A stretch of 64,000 nucleotides of DNA from Lysinibacillus sphaericus. Its GTDB lineage: Bacteria > Bacillota > Bacilli > Bacillales_A > Planococcaceae. The position numbers and the translations under genes were made by a program. The first letter of the stretch is position 1, and each line of letters begins with the position of its first letter. Positions 25,944 through 34,415 of the stretch are shown here, one piece after another. The notes below the pieces were generated by a model. The model saw only the letters and a program-made list of their open reading frames with translations, was not told the origin of the DNA and ran no database searches. The DNA lies in NCBI RefSeq assembly GCF_006864135.1, contig NZ_SADV01000011.1:1-64000 (forward strand), given 5' to 3'.

Positions 25944-26738
25944 TTATCCTAGTAGCGCACGGTCTGAGTTCATTTTCTCTCCGCGGATACGTTCGAACTC
26001 TGCCATCAAATCTGGGATGGTTAATTCATGCTTGCGATCCTCGCCGACCTCTAAAATAATTTGACCTTTATCCATCATAATCAGTCGATTTCCTAAATCT
26101 AATGCTTGTTGCATATTGTGCGTGACCATCAATGTCGTTAAGTTGTCTTTCTCAACTAAATATTTCGTAATACGTGTGATTAACTCTGCACGAGATGGAT
26201 CAAGTGCCGCAGTATGCTCGTCTAGCAATAAAATCGAAGGCTTCGTAAATGTTGCCATTAAAAGTGACAAAGCTTGACGCTCCCCTCCAGAAAGTAAGCC
26301 AACTTTTGCAGACAATCGATTTTCAAGATTTAAACCCAGCATCTCTAACGATTCCTTGAAAAATTCACGACGCTTTTTATCAACACCGAAGCGCATGCCT
26401 CTACTCTTATTCCGTGAATAAGCTAATGCCAAATTTTCCTCAATCGTCATTGTTGGCGCTGTACCAGCCATCGGATCCTGGAATACTCGACCGATATAGT
26501 GAGAACGCTTATATTCTGGCAATGTAGTAACCTCATTCCGATCAATTGAAACCGTGCCAAAGTCTGGTGTTAGCGCGCCAGAAATCATATTCATCATAGT
26601 CGATTTACCAGCACCATTACTGCCGATAATTGTGACGAAATCCCCTAGCTTCAAATGCAAATTAATTTCTGCGAGTGCTATTTTTTCATCAGGCGTACCT
26701 TCATTAAAAATCTTATTAATGCCGCTTAATTTAAGCAA
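25944..26738 (-). CDS. ABC importer ATP-binding protein (TrpZ-like)
   Basis: This 264-residue ATPase has Walker A GSNGAGKST (about residue 39), LSGGERQALSLLMA as the signature motif, LLLDEHTAALDP as Walker B, and MVTHNM as the H-loop. It begins at TTG 26738, with GGGAGGG 7 bases upstream. The start overlaps the permease stop by 8 bases, indicating translational coupling. Together with the permease and lipoprotein it forms a PF04392-type amino-acid or small-molecule importer. TrpXYZ of streptococci is the named relative. The actual substrate is unknown. Confidence 0.88.
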   Translation of the reverse strand: MLKLSGINKIFNEGTPDEKIALAEINLHLKLGDFVTIIGSNGAGKSTMMNMISGALTPDFGTVSIDRNEVTTLPEYKRSHYIGRVFQDPMAGTAPTMTIEENLALAYSRNKSRGMRFGVDKKRREFFKESLEMLGLNLENRLSAKVGLLSGGERQALSLLMATFTKPSILLLDEHTAALDPSRAELITRITKYLVEKDNLTTLMVTHNMQQALDLGNRLIMMDKGQIILEVGEDRKHELTIPDLMAEFERIRGEKMNSDRALLG

Positions 26739-27759
26739 GGCGCTTCCCTCCCTGCTCTACCGTCTTTACGCGTGTTCTCTCTGCTGCACGCTTCACCTTT
26801 CGTTTTCGTTCCTTACCCTTATTGATAAATTGTGGTAAAACTAACGCTATAATAACAATGATAGCCGTTATTAATTTCATATCTCCTGAATCAAGGAAAT
26901 CTACTCGTAATGCTAATGCTAAAATAATGCGGTAAATGATCGCTCCAGCAATGACAGCGAAAGTTGTGCGCATAATCGTTTTTGTACCGAAAATTGCTTC
27001 ACCGATAATAACAGATGCAAGACCAATCACAATCATCCCAATCCCCATACTGACATCTGAGAACTTTGAATATTGAGCGATTAAAGCTCCAGAAAATGCC
27101 ACAAGTGCATTAGAAAGTCCTAGCCCTAAAATTATAAGTGTATCTGTATTTGCCGAAAAGCTACGAATCATACGCTTATTATCACCGGTTGCCCGAATAG
27201 CCAATCCAACCTCTGTTTTTAAGAACCAGTCTGCAATGAATTTAATTAAAATCGTAATGATTAAAACTACGATTATCGTACTCCATGTTGAAGGTATTTT
27301 CTGAACGCCGAAGCCTTTTAATAGGTTATTTAAAGCAGCATCGATCCCCAAATCATTCCAAAACACTTGAAACTTTGAAAATAAAGTCTCTGAATTTAAT
27401 AGTGGAATATTCGGACGACCTATCGTATTTTCTGCAGTTGATCCCATAATTCGTAGGTTAATAGAATACAAAGCAATCATCATTAAAATCCCCGATAATA
27501 GAGGATTAATCTTTCCTTTTGTGTGAAGAATCCCTGTCATACATCCAGCAATAAATCCAGCAACAATTGCCACTAAAGTTGCTAAGATAGGGTGGTAGCC
27601 AAGCATAATCATTGTCGCTGCTGTAGCTGCCCCTGTTACAAAGCTTCCATCAACCGTTAAGTCTGGAAAATCTAACACACGGAATGTTAAATACACACCA
27701 AGTGCCATAATTGCATAGATGATCCCTTGCTCCATCGCGCCAAATATTGCTAAAAACAT
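26731..27759 (-). CDS. ABC importer permease (TrpY/LivH-like)
   Basis: This 342-residue membrane protein has 8 to 9 hydrophobic segments and belongs to the LivH/RbsC-type permease group. Conserved blocks are TFRVLDFPDLTVDGSFVTGAA and TEVGLAIRATGDNKRMIRSF, which is the cytoplasmic EAA-like loop that docks on the ATPase. The C-terminus is strongly basic (KERKRKVKRAAERTR). AGGAGATGATGAACT precedes the ATG. It lies downstream of the binding-protein gene with a hairpin between them, so it is probably expressed at a lower level than the lipoprotein. Confidence 0.88.
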   Translation of the reverse strand: MFLAIFGAMEQGIIYAIMALGVYLTFRVLDFPDLTVDGSFVTGAATAATMIMLGYHPILATLVAIVAGFIAGCMTGILHTKGKINPLLSGILMMIALYSINLRIMGSTAENTIGRPNIPLLNSETLFSKFQVFWNDLGIDAALNNLLKGFGVQKIPSTWSTIIVVLIITILIKFIADWFLKTEVGLAIRATGDNKRMIRSFSANTDTLIILGLGLSNALVAFSGALIAQYSKFSDVSMGIGMIVIGLASVIIGEAIFGTKTIMRTTFAVIAGAIIYRIILALALRVDFLDSGDMKLITAIIVIIALVLPQFINKGKERKRKVKRAAERTRVKTVEQGGKRLA

Positions 27760-27819
27760 AGTTCATCATCTCCTAATAATTTCTTAATAAATATAATTTC
27801 GCTCAACATCATAACTTGA

Positions 27820-27905
27820 AATTGATTTCTGGGGCGTTCGATAAGCCTGCGTTCCTCTATCGCTACTTCCTAAGGAGTCGCCTAGCCTTACTCCAATCAA
27901 CTTTC
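27820..27905. repeat. Dispersed element R2, short copy
   Basis: It begins AATTGATTTCTGGGG, continues TTCCTAAGGAGTCGCC and ends TTACTCCAATCAACTTT. The ends are imperfectly inverted (TTGAT ... ATCAA). It lies in the gap between the binding-protein and permease genes. Confidence 0.5.
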
Positions 27906-28063
27906 AATATGAACCATAATTTTTAGTATTCTAATAAGATGAAACTAGAAAGGATTACCCCACCATAATTGGGATTAATGCAATGTACTCTATTCGCTCG
28001 TAACTATATATAGCGCTAATCCTTCCTCATAATGACTTCATTTTTTATTCTAAAAAGTAGATA

Positions 28064-28095
28064 AAGCGGGGGCAGTTTTAGTTCTCCCCCGCTTC
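28064..28095 (-). terminator. Intercistronic hairpin after the binding-protein gene
   Basis: The stem AAGCGGGGGAG / CCCCCGCTT (read on the minus strand) precedes a moderately T-rich tail. It sits 27 bases beyond the stop codon at 28122 and before the permease, so it likely reduces expression of the downstream genes. Confidence 0.75.
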
Positions 28096-28121
28096 GTTCC
28101 ATAAGATAATCATGTCAGTCA

Positions 28122-29144
28122 TTACTTTTCTAACAGCTCTGCACCCCAAGAATCTTTCATTTTGATCCCTAAATCATCCGCTACTTTTTTATTGATTAAT
28201 AGTTTTAATTTTTGTGGGTATTGTGCTGGAATATCAGCAGGTGTTGCTTCACCTTTTAGAATCTTCACAGCCATTTGCCCCGCCTCATAACCGATGTCAT
28301 AATATTCAAAACCATATGCAGCTAAGCCACCACGTGCTACAGAGTCGAGCTCTCCAACAACTAGTGGTAATTTATTAGAGTTTGCTACATCAATTACAGA
28401 CTCAAGAGCCGAAACTACTGTATTATCAGTAATGATATAGAATGCATCCGCTTTACCAATTAATGATTCAGTAGCTTGTTTTACTTCTGCAGAAGTTGCC
28501 GCAGATGCCTCAACTACTGTTAGGCCTTGCTCAGCCATAACTTTTTTCACTTCTTTTACTTGTGCTACTGAGTTTTGCTCACCAGCGTTGTATACCATAC
28601 CTACTTTTTTCGCACCTAGTTCCTTTAAGAATGCTACTGTTTTCGAAATAGTATCAGGATGTAAATCAATCGTTCCTGTTACATTTTTCCCTGGCTTCTC
28701 CATAGATTCAATGAGCTGTGCGCCAACAGCATCCGTTACAGAAGTGAAGACAATTGGAATATCACTAGTAGCTGTCGCCGCCGCTTGTGCTGATGGCGTA
28801 GAGTTAGCAAAGATTAAATCTACGTTGGCACTTACTAGATTGTTTGCAATAGTCGTGTTAAGACTATTATCTCCTTGCGCTATTTGCGGATCGTATTCAA
28901 CTTTTAAGCCAGATTCTTCAATTGCTTTTTTGAAACCTTCAGTTGCAGCATTTAAAGATGGATGCTCAACAATTTGAGTAATCCCAATCTTAAATGTTTT
29001 GTCATCTGCATTGCTGCTCTCACTAGCATTATTCTTGTCGTTCTCTTTCGAATCTGATGAACTAGATCCACTGTTACCACAAGCAGCAAGCATTAAAACT
29101 ACTCCAAATAACAGGAACGAAAGCTTTCTTAAATTGCTTTTCAC
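28122..29144 (-). CDS. ABC importer substrate-binding lipoprotein (TrpX-like, PF04392)
   Basis: This secreted lipoprotein has a signal sequence ending in LMLAACG, where the Cys is lipidated. A Ser/Asp-rich linker follows, then a type I periplasmic-binding fold with KIGITQIVEHPSL, NSTPSAQAAA, IPIVFTSVTDAVGA, TGTIDLHP and the C-terminal IGYEAGQMAVKILKG. It has 340 residues from GTG 29144, chosen because GGGGGGA lies 6 bases upstream. In streptococci this type, with its permease and ATPase, takes up tryptophan-like substrates. No T-box leader is present here, so regulation differs and the substrate is open. Confidence 0.88.
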   Translation of the reverse strand: MKSNLRKLSFLLFGVVLMLAACGNSGSSSSDSKENDKNNASESSNADDKTFKIGITQIVEHPSLNAATEGFKKAIEESGLKVEYDPQIAQGDNSLNTTIANNLVSANVDLIFANSTPSAQAAATATSDIPIVFTSVTDAVGAQLIESMEKPGKNVTGTIDLHPDTISKTVAFLKELGAKKVGMVYNAGEQNSVAQVKEVKKVMAEQGLTVVEASAATSAEVKQATESLIGKADAFYIITDNTVVSALESVIDVANSNKLPLVVGELDSVARGGLAAYGFEYYDIGYEAGQMAVKILKGEATPADIPAQYPQKLKLLINKKVADDLGIKMKDSWGAELLEK

Positions 29145-29738
29145 AAATAATCCCCCCAATATATCTCTAATATTTATCACACTTTATCCAAACAAAGTGT
29201 GAACTTATCGCTATATTATCGTTATTATATAGGTTCGTCAATAACATTATGAATGTTCTGACTATTAAACTTAACAAAATATTTTATTTTTTCACTCAAT
29301 TTGTCACTTTAAACCACTAAACTACACTATTTCTATAAACCGATTTCTTTTTCTAATATAACAAAAATTTTTTTGACAAATTTCGCGAAGTTATTTTTCT
29401 GCTATTGATTTTTCAAGTAATTTATATACAAAACTTAAAAACCTGACATTCTCCATAAGAAATGTCAGGCTTTCAAATTATTATATTTATTCGCTACTAC
29501 TTCTACAAGACATCTACTAACCAACTACTTTAGGGTAACGGGATATCTGGGAAGCATACGTGCGTTTGAGTAACACCTTGGATGGCTGAATAAAATCAAC
29601 CTGCGAGTACTTTCTCCCTTAATGGTTACATTTTATTTATTGCTAACAAGATTGATCTACACAATTCAGTCTCCTTTTTTACACTTAATGCATATGATGC
29701 AAATAAGACTAATGCTGCTTTCAAAAAGGAGGAATACC
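29145..29738. other. Intergenic region without a supported gene
   Basis: The gap has AT-rich promoter-like sequence near 29170-29290, an orphan hairpin at 29441-29470, and a stretch resembling the end of an R1 element near 29500 (CTACTTCTACAAGACATCTACTAA). No ORF with a ribosome binding site is visible before the 84-residue gene. Confidence 0.4.
29441..29470. terminator. Orphan hairpin terminator
   Basis: The stem ACCTGACATT / AATGTCAGG has a 10-base loop. No gene ends directly before it on either strand. Confidence 0.55.
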
Positions 29739-29993
29739 ATGAACAATGAAGAAATCGATTTAAATCAACCTTCTTATTCACAAGAGAAACAAAATGCAAA
29801 TGTAGGAGATATTGACTCAATCATTTCTAATCTTTGTGACAGTCTATTTGCATTTGCTCTAGATTTTGCCCTAAATGCCTTGGAATATACAAAAGATTTA
29901 GATGGAGAACTAGAATATACAGATGAATTCAAAAAACAACTAGACGATATCATTTTTGAAATAGGAGAAATTAAAAATGTTTTAGATGAATAA
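29739..29993 (+). CDS. Small acidic hypothetical protein (84 residues)
   Basis: No family is recognised. It starts MNNEEIDLNQPSYSQEK and is predicted to be mostly helical and acidic, with a central DSIISNLCDSLFAFALDF hydrophobic helix and the ending IGEIKNVLDE. AAAAGGAGG lies 6 bases before ATG 29739; the in-frame ATG at 29622 lacks such a site. The next gene (DUF1259) begins 77 bases later, so they may share a transcript. Confidence 0.7.
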   Translation: MNNEEIDLNQPSYSQEKQNANVGDIDSIISNLCDSLFAFALDFALNALEYTKDLDGELEYTDEFKKQLDDIIFEIGEIKNVLDE

Positions 29994-30070
29994 ATCCCAA
30001 TCAGAGACCTCTACTACTTTCGCACCAAGGCATCCTCATTATAGAAGTTTAAAAAAGCAGAGGTGTCTAA

Positions 30071-30466
30071 ATGCAAAGCTTTCAAGATATGTGTACAAAA
30101 TTTGCTCAGATTGCCAATGGAAAAGCTTCTATTGAACATGGTGTATGTTCAGTAAAGCTTAATCGAAATCTTACTGTTACGATTCAAGGTCGCCCAAGTC
30201 GTAGTGCACTTCATGCTGGAATAACGTTCGAATCACTCGATATATATGGAAATGCACTTAACTTAGGTGAAGTTGTAGTACTTCAAGAAGAATTAACACC
30301 ATTTGTTAAGGTACTTGCAGAAAATAATTTAATTATTAGTGCCGTCCATAATCACTGGATATATTCAGATCCAGTAATTTTATACGTTCATTTTCAATCA
30401 ATAGAGCCCCCATTAATCTTCGCCCAAAAATTTGCTCAAGCATTTAGTGTTTTAAAAAACTACTGA
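30071..30466 (+). CDS. DUF1259-family protein
   Basis: This 131-residue protein has the family pattern: a hydrophilic N-terminus, then VTIQGRPSRSALHAGITFE, ALNLGEVVVLQEELTPFV, and AVHNHWIYSDPVILYVHF with its His-rich motif. DUF1259 domains are also known from actinobacterial lipoproteins (LppY/LpqO), but no signal peptide is present here. The conserved histidines suggest metal binding. The function is unknown. A GAGGTG site lies before the ATG. It is followed by a terminator. Confidence 0.82.
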   Translation: MQSFQDMCTKFAQIANGKASIEHGVCSVKLNRNLTVTIQGRPSRSALHAGITFESLDIYGNALNLGEVVVLQEELTPFVKVLAENNLIISAVHNHWIYSDPVILYVHFQSIEPPLIFAQKFAQAFSVLKNY

Positions 30467-30479
30467 AAACTACACTTGT

Positions 30480-30509
30480 TAAAAGAACTGCTTAGATCAG
30501 TTCTTTTTA
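30480..30509 (+). terminator. Terminator of the DUF1259 gene
   Basis: The stem AAAAGAACTG / CAGTTCTTTT with a short loop and T-rich end starts 14 bases after the stop codon. Confidence 0.8.
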
Positions 30510-30705
30510 CTATGACCATTTTTAATGTTCACGGTTGCTTCTCAGCTATAGTTCAGTTTCATTCATTCCATCTGTAATGAAGCAACTGTACAAGCCCTCT
30601 TCTTATGGATTCCAAATTCTAATCCCCACTAATGAGCACAACGAACAAGGGCTAAATATTACCTTTAGCACTATGAATTTCTGCGTTTTTTTTTACTCAT
30701 TGCTA

Positions 30706-30735
30706 TTTACAAATAAGCATAAACATTGATATGAT
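30706..30735 (+). promoter_or_regulatory. Probable sigma-A promoter of queT
   Basis: TTTACA at 30706 and TATGAT at 30730 are 18 bases apart. They end 12 bases before the preQ1 aptamer, giving a short leader. Confidence 0.55.
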
Positions 30736-30746
30736 TGCATTTGCTT

Positions 30747-30784
30747 CACGTGGTTCGTAACCATCCCACGCAAAAAAACTAAGG
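30747..30784 (+). promoter_or_regulatory. PreQ1-I riboswitch controlling queT
   Basis: The compact aptamer has stem P1 CGTGG / CCACG closing a loop TTCGTAACCATC, followed by the A-rich tail CAAAAAAACTAAGG characteristic of class I preQ1 riboswitches. The 3' end of the aptamer includes the AAGGAGA ribosome binding site. Pseudoknot formation on ligand binding would therefore occlude translation start, and control is translational. The downstream gene is a queuosine-precursor transporter, which agrees with the ligand. Confidence 0.9.
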
Positions 30785-30794
30785 AGAAATGTAT

Positions 30795-31277
30795 ATGAAA
30801 GTAAAATTTTTAACAACGAGTGGCATAATTGCAGCTCTTTACATTGCTATTACATTGTTAGTCGCCCCATTTGGCTTTACAGAGGTGCAGTTCCGTATAT
30901 CAGAAATGTTTAATCATCTAGTTGCGTTTAATCCACGCTTTACCTTCGGAATCATTATTGGTGTATTTATCTCCAATCTATTTTCACCAAATGGCATTAT
31001 CGATTTGTATTTTGGTGTAGCCCATTCAATGATTACCCTTGGGTTGTTCATTCTTATTTGTAAATTTGTCAAAAATATTTGGGCACGTTTAGTCATTAAT
31101 ACATTATTATTTACATGCACAATGTTCATCATTGCTTTTGAATTGAACATTGCATTAGAATTACCATTCTTCTGGGCATGGTTAACTGTTGCCGCAGGTG
31201 AATTTGTTGTCTTAGCGGTCGGTGCACCGATTATGTATACATTGAATAAACGCTTAAACTTCAAAAATTTAATTTAA
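30795..31277 (+). CDS. queT: Queuosine precursor transporter QueT (ECF S-component)
   Basis: QueT is the substrate-specific membrane subunit of an energy-coupling-factor importer for preQ0/preQ1. The 160-residue protein has five to six transmembrane helices, with TTSGIIAALYIAITLL at the start and the family motif EVQFRISEMFNHLVAFNP. ATG 30795 is preferred to 30789 because AAGGAGA lies 8 bases upstream; the other ATG sits almost on the site. The preQ1 riboswitch overlaps this signal. The ECF ATPases and T-subunit lie elsewhere, as is usual for group II ECF systems. Confidence 0.93.
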   Translation: MKVKFLTTSGIIAALYIAITLLVAPFGFTEVQFRISEMFNHLVAFNPRFTFGIIIGVFISNLFSPNGIIDLYFGVAHSMITLGLFILICKFVKNIWARLVINTLLFTCTMFIIAFELNIALELPFFWAWLTVAAGEFVVLAVGAPIMYTLNKRLNFKNLI

Positions 31278-31278
31278 C

Positions 31279-31439
31279 GAAGCTGGGACATAACTAAATG
31301 GTTCCTTCGAAAAGTCGAATAATTTCTAAATTAATAAAACACGTAAATAGAAATACCGAACTATTCCGAAACACTTCATAAGCGTTTCATTGAATAGTTC
31401 GGTTTTTTTGTTGGCTGAAACACTTATGTCCCAGTTTCT
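31279..31439. mobile_element. 160-bp terminal-inverted-repeat element (MITE-like)
   Basis: It begins GAAGCTGGGACATAAC directly after the queT stop and ends with the inverted counterpart TTATGTCCCAGTTTC. It carries a large terminator hairpin and no ORF. The end motif CTGGGACATAAC is shared with the inverted ends of the IS1182-type element at 32507-34346, about 1.2 kb away. A non-autonomous derivative is inferred. Confidence 0.5.
31355..31409 (+). terminator. Terminator of queT inside the MITE-like element
   Basis: The stem ACCGAACTATTC / GAATAGTTCGGT has a stem-forming loop and is followed by seven Ts. It is the first strong terminator after queT. Confidence 0.85.
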
Positions 31440-31475
31440 TTCCTGTATACCTTCCTCACATGTTATTTCTTCTTT

Positions 31476-32045
31476 TTATGGTTTTTCGCATGCAAAATTA
31501 TACCCACCAATTCTTTCAGCTTCTGCTTCATTGGTTTGTACTTTTGAACCAGATCTATCTCTTGAGTCAATTATTGGGTTTCCGTGCTGATCAAAACATC
31601 TATTCATATAATTCATTTTTTCTTTATGTGTAAGATATCGATCCCAGAAAAAATATCCAACAAAAGAAACAAAACCAATTCCTGCAAGCCACGCTATAAC
31701 GGCAAATTCTTGAATTTCACCATTTTCATCTTCTTTATAAATTATGTTGCCATCATAATTTTCCATGTCTATCCCTAATGTTAAAAGTTTGTTACTAACT
31801 TCTTCAGGAGTTAGTGATTCTAGAGAAGATTCATAATAATTTAATTCTTCATCTGTGAAATTATATACTTCATTAGCAGCCTCTTCATCAAATTCTAGTT
31901 TTTTAGTATTAAAGTTATATAATACTGATTCGGCTAAAGCACTTTCTTTACTTGCTAGTTCATTGGCATGTACAAAACTTGGTGAAACTGTAGATACAAT
32001 CAAAGTAAGTATCAAACTGCAAATAAAAACGGTAAATTTTTTCAT
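31476..32045 (-). CDS. Secreted or membrane-anchored protein with one internal transmembrane helix
   Basis: I do not recognise a family. The 189-residue protein has a signal peptide (MKKFTVFICSLILTLIVST, cleavage near FVHA-N), an acidic helical domain with two internal repeats of the EEA/EEL type, a hydrophobic segment FAVIAWLAGIGFVSFVGYFFW at about 125-146, and a C-terminal part with two Cys (MNRCFDQ and NFACEKP) that could form a disulfide. AAGGAG lies 8 bases before ATG 32045. It is divergent from the small membrane gene at 32182. A membrane-active or adhesin role would be guesswork. Confidence 0.7.
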   Translation of the reverse strand: MKKFTVFICSLILTLIVSTVSPSFVHANELASKESALAESVLYNFNTKKLEFDEEAANEVYNFTDEELNYYESSLESLTPEEVSNKLLTLGIDMENYDGNIIYKEDENGEIQEFAVIAWLAGIGFVSFVGYFFWDRYLTHKEKMNYMNRCFDQHGNPIIDSRDRSGSKVQTNEAEAERIGGYNFACEKP

Positions 32046-32181
32046 CCTAATTCTCCTTTTTTGTTTTTTGGTAAAATAATACATTTATGGATAATAAATT
32101 GCATTATTTCCTCCATTATACATAATAACCGAATTAATGTATACTTTATATAATATATATATAGAAAGTGAGGTGTATTGT

Positions 32182-32364
32182 TTGTATTTCTCGAATATGC
32201 AATTATTAATGTTGATATTTGCTTTTATTATTGTGATTTTAAGCTTCATTAAAGTTTATCAAATAAAAAAAGAGTATTTGATTAAGCATAGGGAACTAGA
32301 AGTGGAACTGGAGAAAGTCGAATTAGAAAGACAAAAAATAAAAGCTGAGAATATAAAAAGTTGA
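32182..32364 (+). CDS. Small single-pass membrane protein with a coiled-coil tail (60 residues)
   Basis: No named family is recognised. TTG 32182 is preferred since a GTGAGGTG site is 6 bases upstream; a longer frame from ATG 32137 has none. The protein has one hydrophobic helix (MQLLMLIFAFIIVILSFIKVY), then a highly charged helix EYLIKHRELEVELEKVELERQKIKAENI that fits a coiled coil. It is divergent from the secreted protein, with a 136-base shared promoter region, so co-regulation is possible but unproven. Confidence 0.6.
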   Translation: MYFSNMQLLMLIFAFIIVILSFIKVYQIKKEYLIKHRELEVELEKVELERQKIKAENIKS

Positions 32365-32435
32365 ATTAAAAAACGCTGTCAAATCAACAATGTATAAAAT
32401 TTTGTATGCATATTAAAAGTCATTCAATCAAAAAA

Positions 32436-32472
32436 GGAGTAATGACAAGGTTTGACCTTTGCCATTACTCCC
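32436..32472 (-). terminator. Hairpin between the small membrane gene and the IS element
   Basis: The stem GGAGTAATGACAAGG / CCTTTGCCATTACTCC has a 5-base loop, with the A-tract on its left. As a terminator it would work on the minus strand. Confidence 0.5.
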
Positions 32473-32541
32473 TACTTCTTCAGTGGTTATGTTTTACCTA
32501 CTGATTAAAAAAGAGGCTGGGACATAACCCCTCTCTAAACT

Positions 32542-32598
32542 AAAAAGCCGGTGAAATTTTACGATCAGTAAAATTTCACCGGCTTTAAATTTTTTTCA
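32542..32598 (+). terminator. Hairpin inside the IS left end
   Basis: The stem AAAGCCGGTGAAATTTTA / TAAAATTTCACCGGCTTT is followed by a T-run. It would stop outside transcription entering the transposase gene. Confidence 0.85.
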
Positions 32599-32667
32599 TA
32601 AAAAATAAGGACCACTTCTGATAAAATTAAGTCACCACAACCAAATTATACAGAAAGAAGGATCCTT

Positions 32668-34239
32668 ATGTTTAAAGATTATAACATGAATCAATTAGTT
32701 TTGCCTTTAGATTTAGAAGTGAAGTTACAAAAGAATGATATTGTCTTCCATGTCCACCATTTAGTCGAAAGTATCCCGTCCAAAGCGTTTGAACCATTCC
32801 TTCGAAATGAGGGCTGTCCTGCCTACCATCCACGCATGATGCTTAACATTATCTTATGTGCCTACACGCAATCTGTCTTCTCAGGGCGCAAAATTGAGGC
32901 TCTTTTAAAAGATAGTCTTCGGATGATGTGGCTAGCTCAAGGGTATGAACCAACCTACCGCACAATCAATCGATTCCGTGTTCAACCAGAGGTGAAAGAG
33001 TTGATTCGTCAATGCTTCGTTCAATTCCGCTGCCAGCTAGTACAGGAAAAATTAATTGATCAGGAAGCTATTTTTATTGATGGAACTAAGATTGAAGCAA
33101 ATGCGAACAAATTTACATTCGTGTGGAAAAAGTCGATTGAGAAATATCATAACGGACTAATTGAAAAGTCAAACCAGCTATACGATGAACTACTTGAAAA
33201 AGAAATCATCCCAGAAATTGAATGGGAAAATGAAAAGGAATTAGCATTGGAAGACCTCGCTCAAATGGTCAATAAAGTAGATGAAGTGATTTCTGAATAT
33301 GATCGAAAAATTGAGGACTCATCAGATGTAGCAGAGCGAAAGGCTTTAGGAACGGAACGGAAATTTCCAAAGAAAGCCCGCAAACAATTAGTCGACTATA
33401 TTGAACGCAAACTAAAATACCAAAGAGACTTCGAAATCTTTGACGAACGAAATAGTTACTCGAAAACAGACCCGGATGCGACATTTATGCGTATGAAAGA
33501 TGACTATATGAAAAATGGTCAATTGAAGGCAGGTTATAACATACAAGTGGCAACAGAAGGTCAGTATGCGCTTGCCTACAGAGCATTTTTCCAAACCCAA
33601 CGGATACACGTACATTAATCCCATTTTTAGATGAAATCGGACAACATTATTTTAAGCTACCAAAACATATCGTCGCAGATGCTGGATATGGCAGTGAACA
33701 AAATTATGATGATATCCTTTCGAATCGTAAGCGAGAAGCCTTAATCACGTACAACTTGTATGTAAAAGAACAGAAGAAAAAGTATAAGCAAAACGAATTC
33801 AATACAGCGAACTGGGATTATGATGAAGAAAATGATAGAATACACATGCCCAAACCAACAACATCTTGTATTTAAATATCGTACCACGAAAACGGATAAG
33901 TATGTTTTCGCGCGTGAGTTTTAGGTATATGAATGTGAAGACTGTTCCGGATGCCCCCTCCGTTCATTATGTACAAAAGCAAAAGAAGGAAATAATCGTA
34001 AGTTAATGGTGAATGAGAAGTGGGAACAACAAAAAGAATATGTGAGAGCAAAGCTTTCAGAAGAAAAAACGAGTACCCTTTATCGTCAACGTAAAATTGA
34101 TGTGGAACCAGTTTTTGGATTCTTGAAGGCTAATTTGCGTTTCACCCGATTTTCTGTACGAGGAAAATCGAAGGTTGAAAACGAGATGGGCCTCGCATTA
34201 ATGGCCGTGAATTTAAGAAAATTCACAGCCATTAGCTAA
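32668..34239 (+). pseudogene. IS1182-family DDE transposase, broken
   Basis: The N-terminal part (32668-33618) has the family start [18 protein letters not shown] and the DUF772 region [21 protein letters not shown], with [18 protein letters not shown] frameshift near 33580 moves the reading to another frame ([13 protein letters not shown] ... HIVADAGYGSE, containing the second catalytic Asp). A second frameshift lies near 33843, followed by an in-frame TAG at 33922-33924. The last piece (CEDCSGCPLRSLCTKAK ... VEPVFGFLKANLRFTRFSVRG) has the C-terminal cysteine cluster and the catalytic Glu. Three independent lesions show that the gene is dead. Confidence 0.92.
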
Positions 34240-34269
34240 AAGCTATCTAGAGACAACATAAAAAATTAG

Positions 34270-34307
34270 AGAAATCCGAATTTGAATTCATTCAAATTCG
34301 GATTTCT
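34270..34307. terminator. Hairpin inside the IS right end
   Basis: A near-perfect 18-bp stem (GAGAAATCCGAATTTGAA with its complement) has a tiny loop, downstream of the transposase pseudogene. Confidence 0.8.
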
Positions 34308-34363
34308 CACTAATTGAAGCTAGTTATGTCCCAGCCTCTTTTTTTATTTTCTTGCTACTATTC

Positions 34364-34392
34364 TTGACAATATTCTGAAAATAATTTACAAT
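34364..34392 (+). promoter_or_regulatory. Sigma-A promoter of the T-box leader and trpB
   Basis: TTGACA at 34364 and TACAAT at 34387 are separated by exactly 17 bases. A 15-bp inverted repeat (34351-34365 and 34416-34430) surrounds it. Confidence 0.8.
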
Positions 34393-34415
34393 TCTTTTCA
34401 ATAAATGCTAAGAAA

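Larger units (their letters stand above)
32507..34346 (+). mobile_element. IS1182-type insertion sequence, inactive
   Basis: The element is bounded by inverted copies of AAAAAAGAGGCTGGGACATAAC: left end 32507-32528, right end 34323-34346. It holds one transposase pseudogene. Large hairpins lie just inside both ends (32542-32598 and 34270-34307), blocking read-through in either direction. Assignment to IS1182 is from the transposase, not from the ends. The right end is only 18 bases before the trpB promoter. Confidence 0.8.

Noticed and set aside
28122..29400. T-box upstream of the TrpX-like binding protein
   Set aside because: No T-box sequence or specifier stem in the AT-rich upstream region; only a start-proximal ribosome binding site.
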